Shown: piece after piece, positions 53,090-61,998 of the stretch | Layout: each line of letters begins with the position of its first letter | Position numbering within the stretch: position 1 is the stretch's first letter | Assembly: GCF_900142145.1 (NCBI RefSeq) | Contig: NZ_FQZV01000004.1 | Span: 56,918-120,917 of the forward strand | Reading direction: 5' to 3' | Origin: Geosporobacter subterraneus DSM 17957 | GTDB lineage: Bacteria > Bacillota > Clostridia > Peptostreptococcales > Thermotaleaceae | Length of the DNA: 64,000 bases | Position numbers and translations under genes: made by a program | The notes under the pieces: generated by a model | Seen by the model: only the letters and a program-made list of their open reading frames with translations | Told to the model about the DNA's origin: nothing | Databases searched by the model: none

Positions 53090-54328
53090 CTATTCATCTA
53101 TTTTCGCTCTTTTTTTTTCGACGTATTCTGATATACTCTCTGCAACATCTCGAGCCATTTTTACGGCCTCTACCACATTTTTGGCGCCGGTTACTACATC
53201 TCCTGAAGCAAAGACTCCTTCCCGTGTGGTCATTCCACCCCTGTCGGTGATCAGCAGGCCTCGGTCATTGATCTCGATTCCCTCTGTGGTGGATACAATG
53301 TTTTTACGGGGTCCTTGGCTGGCAGCAATGATTACTGCATCCGCAGGGAGCATAAATTCTGAGTCCGGGATTACTTCAAGATTTCCATTGACCAGATGAT
53401 TTTTTACACAACGGATGCCATCATCAAGGATTTCCACAGGGGAAGTAAAAAATTGGAACTTTACTCCGTCAATCCGCGCCAATTCTACTTCCGTATCTCT
53501 TGCAGGCATGCTTTCCCGGTCTCTGCGATAAAGAATCTGCACATCCCGTGCACCGTTTCGGAGGGCTGTTCGAGCCACGTCCATGGCGGAATTGCCTCCG
53601 CCGATGACACAGACCCGATTCCCCAGCTGATATGCCTGGGGACTGCGGAGGTAGTCAATGGCATAGTGCACGTGGCCTAAGCTCTCGCCCTTAATGCGAA
53701 GAACATTAGGACGCCATACACCAGTGGCAATAAATACTGCATCGTAGCCGTCATCGAAGAGGGTATCAATGGTAATGACCGGGCCAATCAGCGTATTGGG
53801 CCGAATTTTTACCCCCAGAGCTGTAAGACGGGCGGCGATTTGATCTAAGATGGATTTAGAGAGTCTGAATTCAGGAATGCCATAGCGCAAAAAACCGCCA
53901 ATTCGATCCTGCGCCTCAAAAAGAGTGATTCTATACCCCTTGGAAACCAAATAAAAAGCGGCTGTTAATCCTGCAGGGCCCGAGCCGATGACAGCAATGC
54001 GGCCTTTGTTGAGCTTTGGGCTTTCCGGGGAGGTTCTGTTGAGAAAATAGCTTGAGATATAGTTCTCAATGGAGCTAATGCGAACAGGGTCCTCCTTGAT
54101 GCCGCGGATGCAGCTGCCTTCACACTGATTTTCATGGGGGCAGACCATGGAGCAGATGATAGAAAGAGGATTATTTTCAAATATCTTTTTACCTGCATCC
54201 TCAATATTCCCCTCCAAAAAATCGTGAATAAAGCCGGGAATATCCGTAGCGATGGGGCAGGCATTGCGACATTTGGGAGACTTGCATTGATAGCAGCGCT
54301 TGGCCTCCTTAATGATGTCATGGGACAT
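53090..54328 (-). CDS. GltD-like NAD(P)H-dependent flavoprotein with N-terminal Fe-S domain
   Basis: 412 aa from ATG 54328, after AAAAGGAGGAGACC; the longer frame to 54397 has no ribosome site. The N-terminal Fe-S domain has CYQCKSPKCRNACPI and CSMVCPHENQCEGSC. The FAD site is GSGPAGLTAAFYLV and the NADPH site is IGGGNSAMDVART. It is like the small subunit of glutamate synthase or a dihydropyrimidine dehydrogenase-type reductase. The partner large subunit is not next to it, so the electron acceptor is unknown. Confidence 0.86.
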   Translation of the reverse strand: MSHDIIKEAKRCYQCKSPKCRNACPIATDIPGFIHDFLEGNIEDAGKKIFENNPLSIICSMVCPHENQCEGSCIRGIKEDPVRISSIENYISSYFLNRTSPESPKLNKGRIAVIGSGPAGLTAAFYLVSKGYRITLFEAQDRIGGFLRYGIPEFRLSKSILDQIAARLTALGVKIRPNTLIGPVITIDTLFDDGYDAVFIATGVWRPNVLRIKGESLGHVHYAIDYLRSPQAYQLGNRVCVIGGGNSAMDVARTALRNGARDVQILYRRDRESMPARDTEVELARIDGVKFQFFTSPVEILDDGIRCVKNHLVNGNLEVIPDSEFMLPADAVIIAASQGPRKNIVSTTEGIEINDRGLLITDRGGMTTREGVFASGDVVTGAKNVVEAVKMARDVAESISEYVEKKRAKIDE

Positions 54329-54414
54329 AAAGGTCTCCTCCTTTTCTGCTTCATTTTTATTAAACACAATTGTATAGTATTCTGTAGAGATTTTCAAGAA
54401 TTATACATAGGTTT

Positions 54415-56331
54415 CTAATTTAAGTATTCTTCCCATTGGGCATATAAATCCTCCAGCTGCTGCCTTAAGGCACTGGATTCTTCGTGGATTTGCCTGCTTA
54501 ATTGGGGATTGGCATAAACCTCTTCCTGACACATCTGCTGTTCCAGATCGGTGATGCGTTCTTCCAGCAGAGAAATCTGCTCTTCGATGCTTTCCCTTGC
54601 TTTTTTTACTCTGCGTTCTTCCTGCTGCTTTTCTTTTTCCTTCCTACGTTCATCCTTAATCTGGGTCTTAGTTTTTTGCACGGTGATCTCCGGCTCTTGA
54701 GGCTCCATCAGTTCCTTTTTCTTTTCCTGATAGTACTTATAATTGCCAAGATACTGCTGGACGCCATTGTGGGATAATTCGAGAATTTTAGTGGTGACCC
54801 GGTTTAGGAAATACCGGTCATGGGAGATCAAAAACAGCGTGCCGTTATAATGAAGCAATGCCTCTTCTAATACTTCCTTCGAGGAAATATCCAAGTGGTT
54901 GGTGGGCTCGTCCATCAGCAGAAAATTTGCCTTTGAAAGCATCAGCTTTAACAGGGCTACCCTGCTTTTTTCTCCGCCGCTCAAAGCGGAAATATCCTTT
55001 TGTACATCATCCCCGCTGAAGAGAAAGGAGCCTAACAGGGTTCGAACCTCAGTTTGAGTAAAGTGTATATTTTCTTTCCATATTTCATCGATTACCGTTG
55101 ATTTTTGATCTAGATCCGACTGTTCTTGATCATAATAGCCTAAAATCACATTGTGGCCTATACGAATGAGACCCGTATCATAGGGCAGCCGGTTCAAGAG
55201 AATCTTAAAAAGGGTAGACTTGCCGATGCCGTTGGGGCCGATGAGACCTACCCGCTCTCCTTTATAGATTTCGAAGGAAACATTTTGAAAAAGGAGTGCA
55301 TCCCCAAAGCTTTTGGATAGATTGCTGACCTGAAGGACATCTTCACCGCTGCTAATCCTTGTTTCGAAACGGATTTTTGCTTTTTTATACAACAGCAGGG
55401 GTTTCTCTATTCTTTCTATATGGGCCAGTCTTTTTTCCCGGCTTTGGGCCCGTTTTGCCAATTTCTCCGTGCCATGCTGTTTGAATCTGCGGATGATTTC
55501 TTCCTGTTTTTCAATTTCCTTCTGTTGTTCAGTATATTCCTTAAGCTGCTGCTCATAAACCTGGAGCTTCTTTTCACTATAATAGGAGTAGTTGCCATGA
55601 TAGATAGTGAGGGATCTGTTTTCCAACTCATAGATTTTATTGACGACTTCATCGATAAAGTATCGGTCATGGGAGATTAAAAGAACAGTTCCTGCATAGG
55701 TGCGCAGGTAGCCCTCCAGCCATTCTACTGCTTCAATATCCAAGTGGTTTGTGGGCTCGTCCAGTAAAAGGAGATTCGGCTTAGTCAAAAGCAGCTTGGC
55801 AAGATTTACCCGGGTTTTTTGTCCGCCGCTTAGCTGGAAAATAGGCTGTTCGAATTCCTCCTCGGTAAAGCCCAGTCCTTTAAGAACTCCTCGTATCTCA
55901 CTAGGGTAACCGTAGCCGTTTTTTTGTTGGAATTCTTCCGACAGGCGGGCATAATGATTCATTAATTGGTTTAAACTGTTACTATTAGAAAGCTGACCTT
56001 GCTGTGCAATCTGATGCTCCAGCTGCCTAAGTTCTGCCTCCATCTCTATCAGGCTGCGAAACACTTCAAGAGTTTCCTGAAAAATCGTATATTCAGGATT
56101 TAATGGGGCACTTTGCTCCAGATGACCTATCGTGAGGGATTTGGATATGAAAAACTCCCCCTGGTCATAGCCGTACTGTCCCGTAAGAATACGAAACAAA
56201 GTGGTCTTGCCGGCACCGTTGACACCGATTAAGCCGATCTTTTCACCGGCATTAATAGAAAAGGATATATTTTCAAGAACGGTATCGATACCAAAGGATT
56301 TGGTTAAGTTGTTACAGGACAAAACAATCAT
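54415..56331 (-). CDS. ABC-F family ATPase (YdiF/Uup-like)
   Basis: 638 aa with two ABC domains: Walker A GVNGAGKTT and GPNGIGKST, signatures LSGGQKTRV and LSGGEKSRV, and no membrane part. The C-terminal coiled coil (about residues 540-638) is like YdiF/Uup. ABC-F proteins act on the ribosome; some give antibiotic resistance, others aid translation. This one looks like a housekeeping type. AAGGAGG precedes the ATG. Confidence 0.92.
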   Translation of the reverse strand: MIVLSCNNLTKSFGIDTVLENISFSINAGEKIGLIGVNGAGKTTLFRILTGQYGYDQGEFFISKSLTIGHLEQSAPLNPEYTIFQETLEVFRSLIEMEAELRQLEHQIAQQGQLSNSNSLNQLMNHYARLSEEFQQKNGYGYPSEIRGVLKGLGFTEEEFEQPIFQLSGGQKTRVNLAKLLLTKPNLLLLDEPTNHLDIEAVEWLEGYLRTYAGTVLLISHDRYFIDEVVNKIYELENRSLTIYHGNYSYYSEKKLQVYEQQLKEYTEQQKEIEKQEEIIRRFKQHGTEKLAKRAQSREKRLAHIERIEKPLLLYKKAKIRFETRISSGEDVLQVSNLSKSFGDALLFQNVSFEIYKGERVGLIGPNGIGKSTLFKILLNRLPYDTGLIRIGHNVILGYYDQEQSDLDQKSTVIDEIWKENIHFTQTEVRTLLGSFLFSGDDVQKDISALSGGEKSRVALLKLMLSKANFLLMDEPTNHLDISSKEVLEEALLHYNGTLFLISHDRYFLNRVTTKILELSHNGVQQYLGNYKYYQEKKKELMEPQEPEITVQKTKTQIKDERRKEKEKQQEERRVKKARESIEEQISLLEERITDLEQQMCQEEVYANPQLSRQIHEESSALRQQLEDLYAQWEEYLN

Positions 56332-56460
56332 AGGAACCTCCTTATATGATGACTGCGCTCTTTTATTTTAACAGAAAAAATTAAGGATGAAAATGGACTG
56401 GATTTATGCCATAATATAATGGAAGATAATAGGTATAAAAATACCTTATAAGCCGCTAGA

Positions 56461-56489
56461 TTGACACTTTTATATCAAAGTGATATAAT
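56461..56489 (+). promoter_or_regulatory. Sigma-A promoter of rex with overlapping palindrome
   Basis: TTGACA at 56461-56466, a 17-base spacer, TATAAT at 56484-56489. A perfect inverted repeat TTATATCA-AAG-TGATATAA (56470-56488) covers the spacer and -10, a likely operator. It is not a good Rex consensus. Confidence 0.8.
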
Positions 56490-56547
56490 CTTGTGGAAAC
56501 CGATAATATGTGGAAAACAATAATAAAGGCAATAGGAGAAGAGAGCA

Positions 56548-57189
56548 ATGGATAAGGATAATATGAAGATTTCTATGGCTGTTATCAGACGGCTGCCCAA
56601 ATATCACCGATACTTAAGAGATTTATTGGAAAAGGATATTAAGCGAATTTCTTCAAAAGAGCTAAGCAATATTATGGGATTAACTGCGTCTCAGATCCGA
56701 CAAGACCTAAACAATTTTGGAGGTTTTGGCCAACAAGGTTATGGATACAATGTAGAAGCGCTCTATGAAGAAATTGAGAAAATATTAGGGTTAGATAAAC
56801 AGTATAACACCATTATTGTGGGGGCGGGCAATCTAGGTCAGGCAATTGCCAACTATACCAATTTTGAAAAAGCAGGGTTTTTACCAAAATGTATGTTTGA
56901 CATTAATCCTAAGCTCATCGGATTGAAGATCAGGGATATTCAAATCATGGATGCAGATCACATGGAAGAATACATCCGAAGGAATGACATTGCAATCGGC
57001 ATCATATGTACACCAAAGGAGCAGGCCCAAAGTGTTGCAGACCGTTTGGTAAAATGCAATATCCAAGGAATATGGAATTTTGCCCCTGTGGATTTAAATG
57101 TACCAGACCATATCATTTTGGAGAATGTGCACTTAAGTGAGAGTCTGTTTACACTATCCTACCTGCTAAATCATCGAGACGAACTATAA
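56548..57189 (+). CDS. rex: Redox-sensing transcriptional repressor Rex
   Basis: 213 aa. The N-terminal winged helix (VIRRLPKYHRYLRDL, SSKELSNIMGLTASQIRQDL) and the NADH-binding Rossmann fold (IVGAGNLGQAIANY) are clear. Rex leaves its operators when NADH is high, turning on fermentative genes. The bcd-etfB-etfA genes behind it are common Rex targets in Clostridia. AGGAGAAG precedes the ATG. Confidence 0.96.
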   Translation: MDKDNMKISMAVIRRLPKYHRYLRDLLEKDIKRISSKELSNIMGLTASQIRQDLNNFGGFGQQGYGYNVEALYEEIEKILGLDKQYNTIIVGAGNLGQAIANYTNFEKAGFLPKCMFDINPKLIGLKIRDIQIMDADHMEEYIRRNDIAIGIICTPKEQAQSVADRLVKCNIQGIWNFAPVDLNVPDHIILENVHLSESLFTLSYLLNHRDEL

Positions 57190-57198
57190 AAAACCAGA

Positions 57199-57259
57199 AA
57201 GTGTACGGAAAAGCACACAGTGTACGGAAAAATGCACATGTTTGACAGGCAATTAACAA
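57199..57259 (+). promoter_or_regulatory. Tandem palindromes and Rex-like site upstream of bcd
   Basis: GTGTAC-GGAAAA-GCACAC (57199-57216) and GTGTAC-GGAAAAA-TGCACAT (57219-57238) are two similar imperfect palindromes. A third element, TTGACAGGCAATTAACAA (57242-57259), matches the Rex pattern TTGTTAA-N4-TTAACAA at 11 of 14 positions. The tandem pair is at the usual distance (about 165-200 bases) for an activator of the sigma-54-type promoter at 57400. Confidence 0.55.
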
Positions 57260-57273
57260 ACAGATAATTTTAT

Positions 57274-57340
57274 AAGCGGTTGTACTGAATGAGGAAGAAG
57301 ATACTTATGGTCTTTCTGATTCTGTACAGCCGCTTTTTTA
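57274..57340 (+). terminator. Terminator after rex
   Basis: AAGCGGTTGTAC (57274-57285) pairs with GTACAGCCGCTT (57324-57335), then TTTTTA. The loop is long. Confidence 0.75.
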
Positions 57341-57370
57341 CTGGGTTCCATAAACCCAGCCAAAACAAGT

Positions 57371-57415
57371 GTGAAAAAAATTTAACAAAGATAAAAAACT
57401 GGCATAGAATATGCA
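57371..57415 (+). promoter_or_regulatory. Sigma-54 type promoter of bcd with adjacent Rex-like site
   Basis: TGGCATAGAATATGCA at 57400-57415 has GG and GC in the -24/-12 spacing. GTGAAAAAAATTTAACAA at 57371-57388 matches the Rex pattern at 11 of 14 positions and lies just before it. Together they suggest dual control of bcd-etfB-etfA. Confidence 0.6.
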
Positions 57416-57477
57416 ATATGATATGAGGCGCGATGTGAATAAAATATCAATTGATAAATATAGAGGAGGGAATTGCG

Positions 57478-58617
57478 TTGAATTTTACACTGAGTAAAGA
57501 ACAAGAGATGGTTCGCAAGATGGTTCGTGAATTTACCCTTAGAGAGGTAGCGGGTATTGCGGCAGAGATTGACGAGACAGAAAGATTTCCAAAGGAAAAT
57601 GTAGAAAAGATGGGCCGATACGGAATGATGGGTATGATCGTTCCCAAGGTTTATGGAGGTGCTGAGGCTGATGAGGTAGCCTATGCAATTACTGTGGAGG
57701 AACTTTCCAGAGCCTGCGGTACAACAGGAGTAATCTGTTCTGCCCATACCTCATTGGCATGTTGGCCGATCCTGAAATACGGTACAGAGGAGCAAAAACA
57801 AAAATTTCTGATTCCTTTAGCAAAGGGAGAAAAGATTGGTGCCTTTGGATTAACGGAGCCTAATGCAGGTACAGATGCTGCTGGACAGCAAACAACTGCT
57901 GTTGCCGAGGGAGAAGAATGGGTGCTCAATGGTACGAAGATCTTTATCACCAATGGCGGTGAAGCAGATACTTATGTAATCTTTGCCATGACGGACAAAA
58001 GCAAAGGGGTAAAGGGAATTTCAGCTTTTATCGTAGAAAAAGGAACTCCAGGATTCAGTATTGGAAAAAAAGAGAAAAAGATGGGGATTCGAGGCTCCGC
58101 TACTACAGAATTGATTTTTGAAAATTGCAGAATCCCGAAAGAAAACCTATTGGGCCAAGCTGGAAAAGGCTTTGGGATTGCCATGGGTACATTAGACGGA
58201 GGCAGAATTGGTATTGCTGCCCAAGCACTAGGAATTGCACAGGGAGCCTTGGATGAAACCATTAAATACATTCAGCAGAGAGAACAGTTTGGAAGACCAA
58301 TCGGTAAGTTTCAGGCCCTGCAGTTTGAGATTGCAGATATGGAAACCAGAGTGAATGCGGCCCGTTGGCTGGTGTACAACGCGGCATGGAGAAAATCCAA
58401 GGGACTCAGCTACGGAAAAGAAGCGGCTATGGCCAAGCTTTTTGCTTCAGAAACAGCTATGTATGTAACCACAAAGGCCGTACAGCTTCACGGAGGCTAT
58501 GGTTATACTCAGGATTATCCCGTTGAGAGAATGATGAGAGATGCTAAGATTACTGAAATCTATGAAGGAACCTCAGAGGTACAAAGAATGGTTATCTCTG
58601 CGGCAACGATTAAATAA
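57478..58617 (+). CDS. bcd: Butyryl-CoA-type acyl-CoA dehydrogenase
   Basis: 379 aa from TTG 57478, after GAGGAGGG; an earlier TTG at 57451 adds only ribosome-site sequence. FAD/acyl motifs: GAFGLTEPNAGTDA, FITNGGEADTYVIFAM, the C-terminal catalytic glutamate in EIYEGTSEVQRM. The length is exact for short-chain dehydrogenases. With EtfB and EtfA directly after, it probably forms the clostridial Bcd-Etf complex, which may bifurcate electrons to ferredoxin. Confidence 0.93.
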   Translation: MNFTLSKEQEMVRKMVREFTLREVAGIAAEIDETERFPKENVEKMGRYGMMGMIVPKVYGGAEADEVAYAITVEELSRACGTTGVICSAHTSLACWPILKYGTEEQKQKFLIPLAKGEKIGAFGLTEPNAGTDAAGQQTTAVAEGEEWVLNGTKIFITNGGEADTYVIFAMTDKSKGVKGISAFIVEKGTPGFSIGKKEKKMGIRGSATTELIFENCRIPKENLLGQAGKGFGIAMGTLDGGRIGIAAQALGIAQGALDETIKYIQQREQFGRPIGKFQALQFEIADMETRVNAARWLVYNAAWRKSKGLSYGKEAAMAKLFASETAMYVTTKAVQLHGGYGYTQDYPVERMMRDAKITEIYEGTSEVQRMVISAATIK

Positions 58618-58630
58618 AGGAGGAATTTTC

Positions 58631-59419
58631 GTGAAGATCATCGTTTGTGTAAAGCAAGTGCCTGATACAAATGAAGTAAAAATAGATCCAGTGAAAGGAA
58701 CCCTGATTCGAGAAGGGGTACCCAGTATTTTAAATCCCGATGACAAAAATGCCTTAGAAGAGGCACTGGCCCTAAAGGATAAAAATCCGGAGGTCCATGT
58801 AACCGTTGTGACTATGGGACCTCCACAGGCTGATGAAATGCTGCGGGAGTGCCTGGCCATGGGTGCAGACGAGGCTATTTTATTAAGCGACAGAGCTTTT
58901 GCCGGTGCAGATACTTGGGCTACCTCCAATACACTGGCAGCGGCTGTGCGAAAAATCGGACACTACGATATTATTTTTGCCGGCCGACAGGCCATCGACG
59001 GAGATACTGCTCAGGTAGGGCCGCAGCTGGCAGAGAGATTGGGCATCCCTCAGGTAACCTATGTACAGCAGTTTGAAATTCAAGGAGAAGACATATTGGT
59101 TCAAAGAGCTTTAGAAGACGGCTACGAGCTTATCAAGGTAAAAGCTCCGGTCCTGTTAACAGCGATCAAAGAATTAAATCATCCGCGATACATGTCTGTC
59201 GGCGGCATTTACGATGCTTTCCGGGAAAAGGAAGTAAAGGTTTGGACTTTAGCCGATTTAGATGTACAGAAGCAGGAGGTTGGATTGGATGCTTCCCCTA
59301 CTCAGGTTAAGCGATCCTTTACACCGGAGCCGAAGGGTAAGGGTATTATGTTAAAGGGAAGCACGAAGGAAATGGTCGAACAGTTGGTAGGCAGTTTAAA
59401 ACAAAAACATGTAATATAA
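58631..59419 (+). CDS. etfB: Electron transfer flavoprotein subunit beta
   Basis: 262 aa from GTG 58631, after AAAGGAGG; the longer frame to 58541 lies in bcd. The start [20 protein letters not shown] and [20 protein letters not shown] are EtfB signatures. It lies 13 bases after bcd. Confidence 0.95.
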   Translation: MKIIVCVKQVPDTNEVKIDPVKGTLIREGVPSILNPDDKNALEEALALKDKNPEVHVTVVTMGPPQADEMLRECLAMGADEAILLSDRAFAGADTWATSNTLAAAVRKIGHYDIIFAGRQAIDGDTAQVGPQLAERLGIPQVTYVQQFEIQGEDILVQRALEDGYELIKVKAPVLLTAIKELNHPRYMSVGGIYDAFREKEVKVWTLADLDVQKQEVGLDASPTQVKRSFTPEPKGKGIMLKGSTKEMVEQLVGSLKQKHVI

Positions 59420-59441
59420 TCGGGAAAATGGAGGGAAAAAG

Positions 59442-60674
59442 ATGGCTATTATAGTATTAGAGGATAAATGTATCGGCTGTAAGCTTTGTCTAAAAGCTTG
59501 CCCCTTCGATGCAATCGATATGGTCGAGAAAAAAGCGGTAATCAACGATAAATGTGTGGCTTGCGGTGCCTGTATAGATGCATGTAAGTTTGATGCGATC
59601 CTTCGGGAAGAGGGAGAAGGATCAGAAAAGGATTTATCTGCCTATAAAAATGTTTGGGTATTTGTAGAACAAAGAGAAAATAAAATCATGCCTGTAGCCA
59701 TTGAGCTTTTAGGAGAAGGGAAAAGACTGGCGAAGGAAATTGGCGTAGAGCTATGTGCAGTTGTATTAGGAGAGAACATCAGTGATTTGGCGAAGGAATG
59801 CATCGCCTACGGCGCCGATAAGGTGTATCTGGCTCAGCATTCACTGCTAAAAAACTTTACCACCGATGGATATACGAAGGTAATATCGGAAATGATCCAG
59901 GCAGAAAAGCCTGAGATTGTACTGCTGGGAGCGACCCACATCGGAAGAGACTTAGCACCTAGGATCGCAGCCAGAGTGGATACAGGACTTACTGCTGATT
60001 GTACTAAGCTGGAAATCGACCCGGAGGATAAAAAATTATTGCAGACCCGTCCGGCCTTTGGTGGAAATATCATGGCTACTATCGTTTGTACTAAGCATAG
60101 ACCGCAGATGGCCACAGTAAGACCAGGGGTAATGGACAAAGCCGTTGCAGATGGCAAAAGAAGCGGCAAGATCATCGATGTAGCAGTAAATTTGGACAAA
60201 GAAGATATTCGCACACAAGTCATCAAAACCGTAAAAGCAGATAAAGCTGTGGTTGCCCTAGAGGAAGCGGAAGTAATCGTTGCCGGCGGAAGAGGTTTAG
60301 GGAAGGCTGAAGGTTTCCAATTGATCCAGCAGTTGGCTGATCGTTTAGGCGGTGTTGTTGGGGCATCCCGTGCAACGGTTGATGCAGGATGGATCAGCCA
60401 TGATCATCAGGTAGGACAGACGGGAAAAACTGTTAAACCTAGGATTTATGTTGCCTGCGGTATTTCAGGAGCGATCCAGCATATGGCAGGAATGCAGGGA
60501 GCAGATGTGATCATTGCCATTAATAAAAACCCGGATGCACCGATCTTTAGTATTGCAGATTATGGTATTGTAGGAGATCTTTATGAGGTTATTCCAGCCT
60601 TAATTGATGCCTTAGATAGAGTAGATGACATTGTGAAAGCCATGAAGGAAGTAGCGGCAACGACCCAGTTATAG
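59442..60674 (+). CDS. etfA: Electron transfer flavoprotein subunit alpha with N-terminal ferredoxin domain
   Basis: 410 aa. Residues 1-65 hold two 4Fe-4S motifs ([26 protein letters not shown]). The EtfA body follows, with the FAD site [20 protein letters not shown] and the acidic end. EtfA proteins with an extra ferredoxin domain occur in several anaerobes, where the clusters may help pass electrons to or from ferredoxin. It ends the bcd-etfB-etfA unit. Confidence 0.94.
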   Translation: MAIIVLEDKCIGCKLCLKACPFDAIDMVEKKAVINDKCVACGACIDACKFDAILREEGEGSEKDLSAYKNVWVFVEQRENKIMPVAIELLGEGKRLAKEIGVELCAVVLGENISDLAKECIAYGADKVYLAQHSLLKNFTTDGYTKVISEMIQAEKPEIVLLGATHIGRDLAPRIAARVDTGLTADCTKLEIDPEDKKLLQTRPAFGGNIMATIVCTKHRPQMATVRPGVMDKAVADGKRSGKIIDVAVNLDKEDIRTQVIKTVKADKAVVALEEAEVIVAGGRGLGKAEGFQLIQQLADRLGGVVGASRATVDAGWISHDHQVGQTGKTVKPRIYVACGISGAIQHMAGMQGADVIIAINKNPDAPIFSIADYGIVGDLYEVIPALIDALDRVDDIVKAMKEVAATTQL

Positions 60675-60960
60675 TAAGCTGCAAAGAAGTCGGGTTATCT
60701 TATACAAGCATGGGAACTTGGAAAATAGTGTTTCTAATTTTCCATACAGGTTACACGTTGCACGATAAAAGCTATTAAGCTGTTTTGTTTTAAAATTAAT
60801 TTCTACTGTTTATCAGGATTATTGATAAACGCCTCTATAAAGAAATATAATCGTAGGGAACAGCCCCTGTGCTGTTCCGAAAAACGGGCAGACCTGCGTG
60901 TCTGCCCGTTGCTATTTTTATGATTGAAACTTATTCTCAATAATGCTATAATGGCAAGAA
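60675..60960. other. Intergenic stretch before the MarR gene
   Basis: About 300 bases with no gene. It holds an inverted TGGAAAAT/ATTTTCCA pair (about 60718-60745), a GGAACAGC/GCTGTTCC palindrome (60857-60878), and a terminator-like hairpin AACGGGCAGA ... TCTGCCCGTT then TATTTTT (60893-60918). Confidence 0.6.
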
Positions 60961-60981
60961 CAGAGATGGCAGGTGATCGAA

Positions 60982-61455
60982 ATGGGAAATTACTATAATG
61001 AAATCAACCGAATGATGGAAAAACTCATTCATAAGGTATTGGTTTATGATCGTAAGGGCTTCAAAGCAGGTGTAAAGGGAGAAGCCTTATCTCTATTGGA
61101 TTTGGACATTCTGAGAAGAATAGAAGAGCAGGGTTGCAAAAAGCTCTATGAATTGGTAGAAGAAATGGAAATAGACCGGGGCTTGATCTCATCCTGTATT
61201 CAAAAATTGGTCCTAAACAGCTATCTGGAAAAAGAAAAATCAAAGAAGGATAAACGGGCCTATATTGTACGGCTTACGGAATTGGGCAGAAAAATGACAG
61301 CAACCCATTTAGAGAAGCAGAAGGAATTGCTGCATCTCATTCTGGATGATATGAGCCTAAATGAGGAAAAAGCCATCCTGAAGTTTCTCAGTAGAGTGAA
61401 CCAGACTTCTTTGGCCTATAGCAGAAAAATGGAACAAAAGAATAATACCCCCTGA
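60982..61455 (+). CDS. MarR family transcriptional regulator
   Basis: 157 aa from the ATG at 60982 (an in-frame GTG at 60973 overlaps the AGGTG site). A winged-helix core: ALSLLDLDILRRIEEQGCKK, LVEEMEIDRGLISSCIQKLV, then the wing KDKRAYIVRLTELGRKM. The ligand and targets are unknown. It could regulate a neighbouring gene, but no palindrome stands out in its own promoter. Confidence 0.88.
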   Translation: MGNYYNEINRMMEKLIHKVLVYDRKGFKAGVKGEALSLLDLDILRRIEEQGCKKLYELVEEMEIDRGLISSCIQKLVLNSYLEKEKSKKDKRAYIVRLTELGRKMTATHLEKQKELLHLILDDMSLNEEKAILKFLSRVNQTSLAYSRKMEQKNNTP

Positions 61456-61478
61456 TTGTATCAGAGGGTACCTTTTAT
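61446..61478. terminator. Terminator between marR and the ferredoxin gene
   Basis: TACCCCCTGA, loop, TCAGAGGGTA, then CCTTTTATT. It lies between two converging genes and may serve both. Confidence 0.7.
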
Positions 61479-61491
61479 TGGTTTTATAAGA

Positions 61492-61662
61492 CTACTCTTG
61501 AACAGGAGCGTCAACTGGGCATACATTTGCACAAGCGCCGCAGTCAATACATCCGCTTTGATCGATTACATATTTGTCATCTCCAGCGCTGATTACGTTT
61601 ACTGGACACTCAGGCTCACAAGCTCCACAGCTGATACAAGAATCTAAAATTACATATGCCAT
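61492..61662 (-). CDS. 2[4Fe-4S] ferredoxin
   Basis: 56 aa; ATG at 61662 with GAGGAGG before it on the minus strand. Two CxxCxxCxxxCP motifs are perfect: CISCGACEPECP and CIDCGACANVCP. This is the clostridial ferredoxin size. It is a likely electron carrier for the Bcd-Etf system encoded nearby. The forward ORF over the same bases is its antisense shadow. Confidence 0.95.
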   Translation of the reverse strand: MAYVILDSCISCGACEPECPVNVISAGDDKYVIDQSGCIDCGACANVCPVDAPVQE

Positions 61663-61802
61663 ATGTATATCCTCCTCAATATTGTTTTTCTTTGGATAAT
61701 AGTATTATAACAAAAGGAAATTTGCCGGACAATAAAACAAACAAAATTATAGGGTAAAAAATCCAATATATAATGATTATCATTGTATATATTATGAGAT
61801 AC

Positions 61803-61962
61803 TGTTGAATGAGAAAGGTTGTAGGTTGAAGGTAAAAAGCATAACACAGCGTAAACAGCAGAGCAGCTGTAAAGATAAATTGTTACCTGTTCTGATCATT
61901 GTTCAAATGTGATAAAATAAAAAAGTCAAAAGTTATAGGTATAAGAACATTCAACATACAGC
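61803..61962. repeat. GTTGAATG-family repeat arms
   Basis: The left arm at about 61803-61835 (GTTGAATGAGAAAGGTTGTAGG) and the right arm at about 61946-61962 (AACATTCAACATACAG) are inverted. They enclose about 110 bases with no ORF. It is the same family as the arms at 4161, 6340 and 25721. Confidence 0.5.
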
Positions 61963-61998
61963 AAAAATATCTGCAGGATATTTTTAAGGAGGTCCTCC

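Noticed and set aside
61456..61647. 63-codon forward ORF
   Set aside because: Antisense shadow of the minus-strand ferredoxin, which has perfect cluster motifs and a ribosome site.
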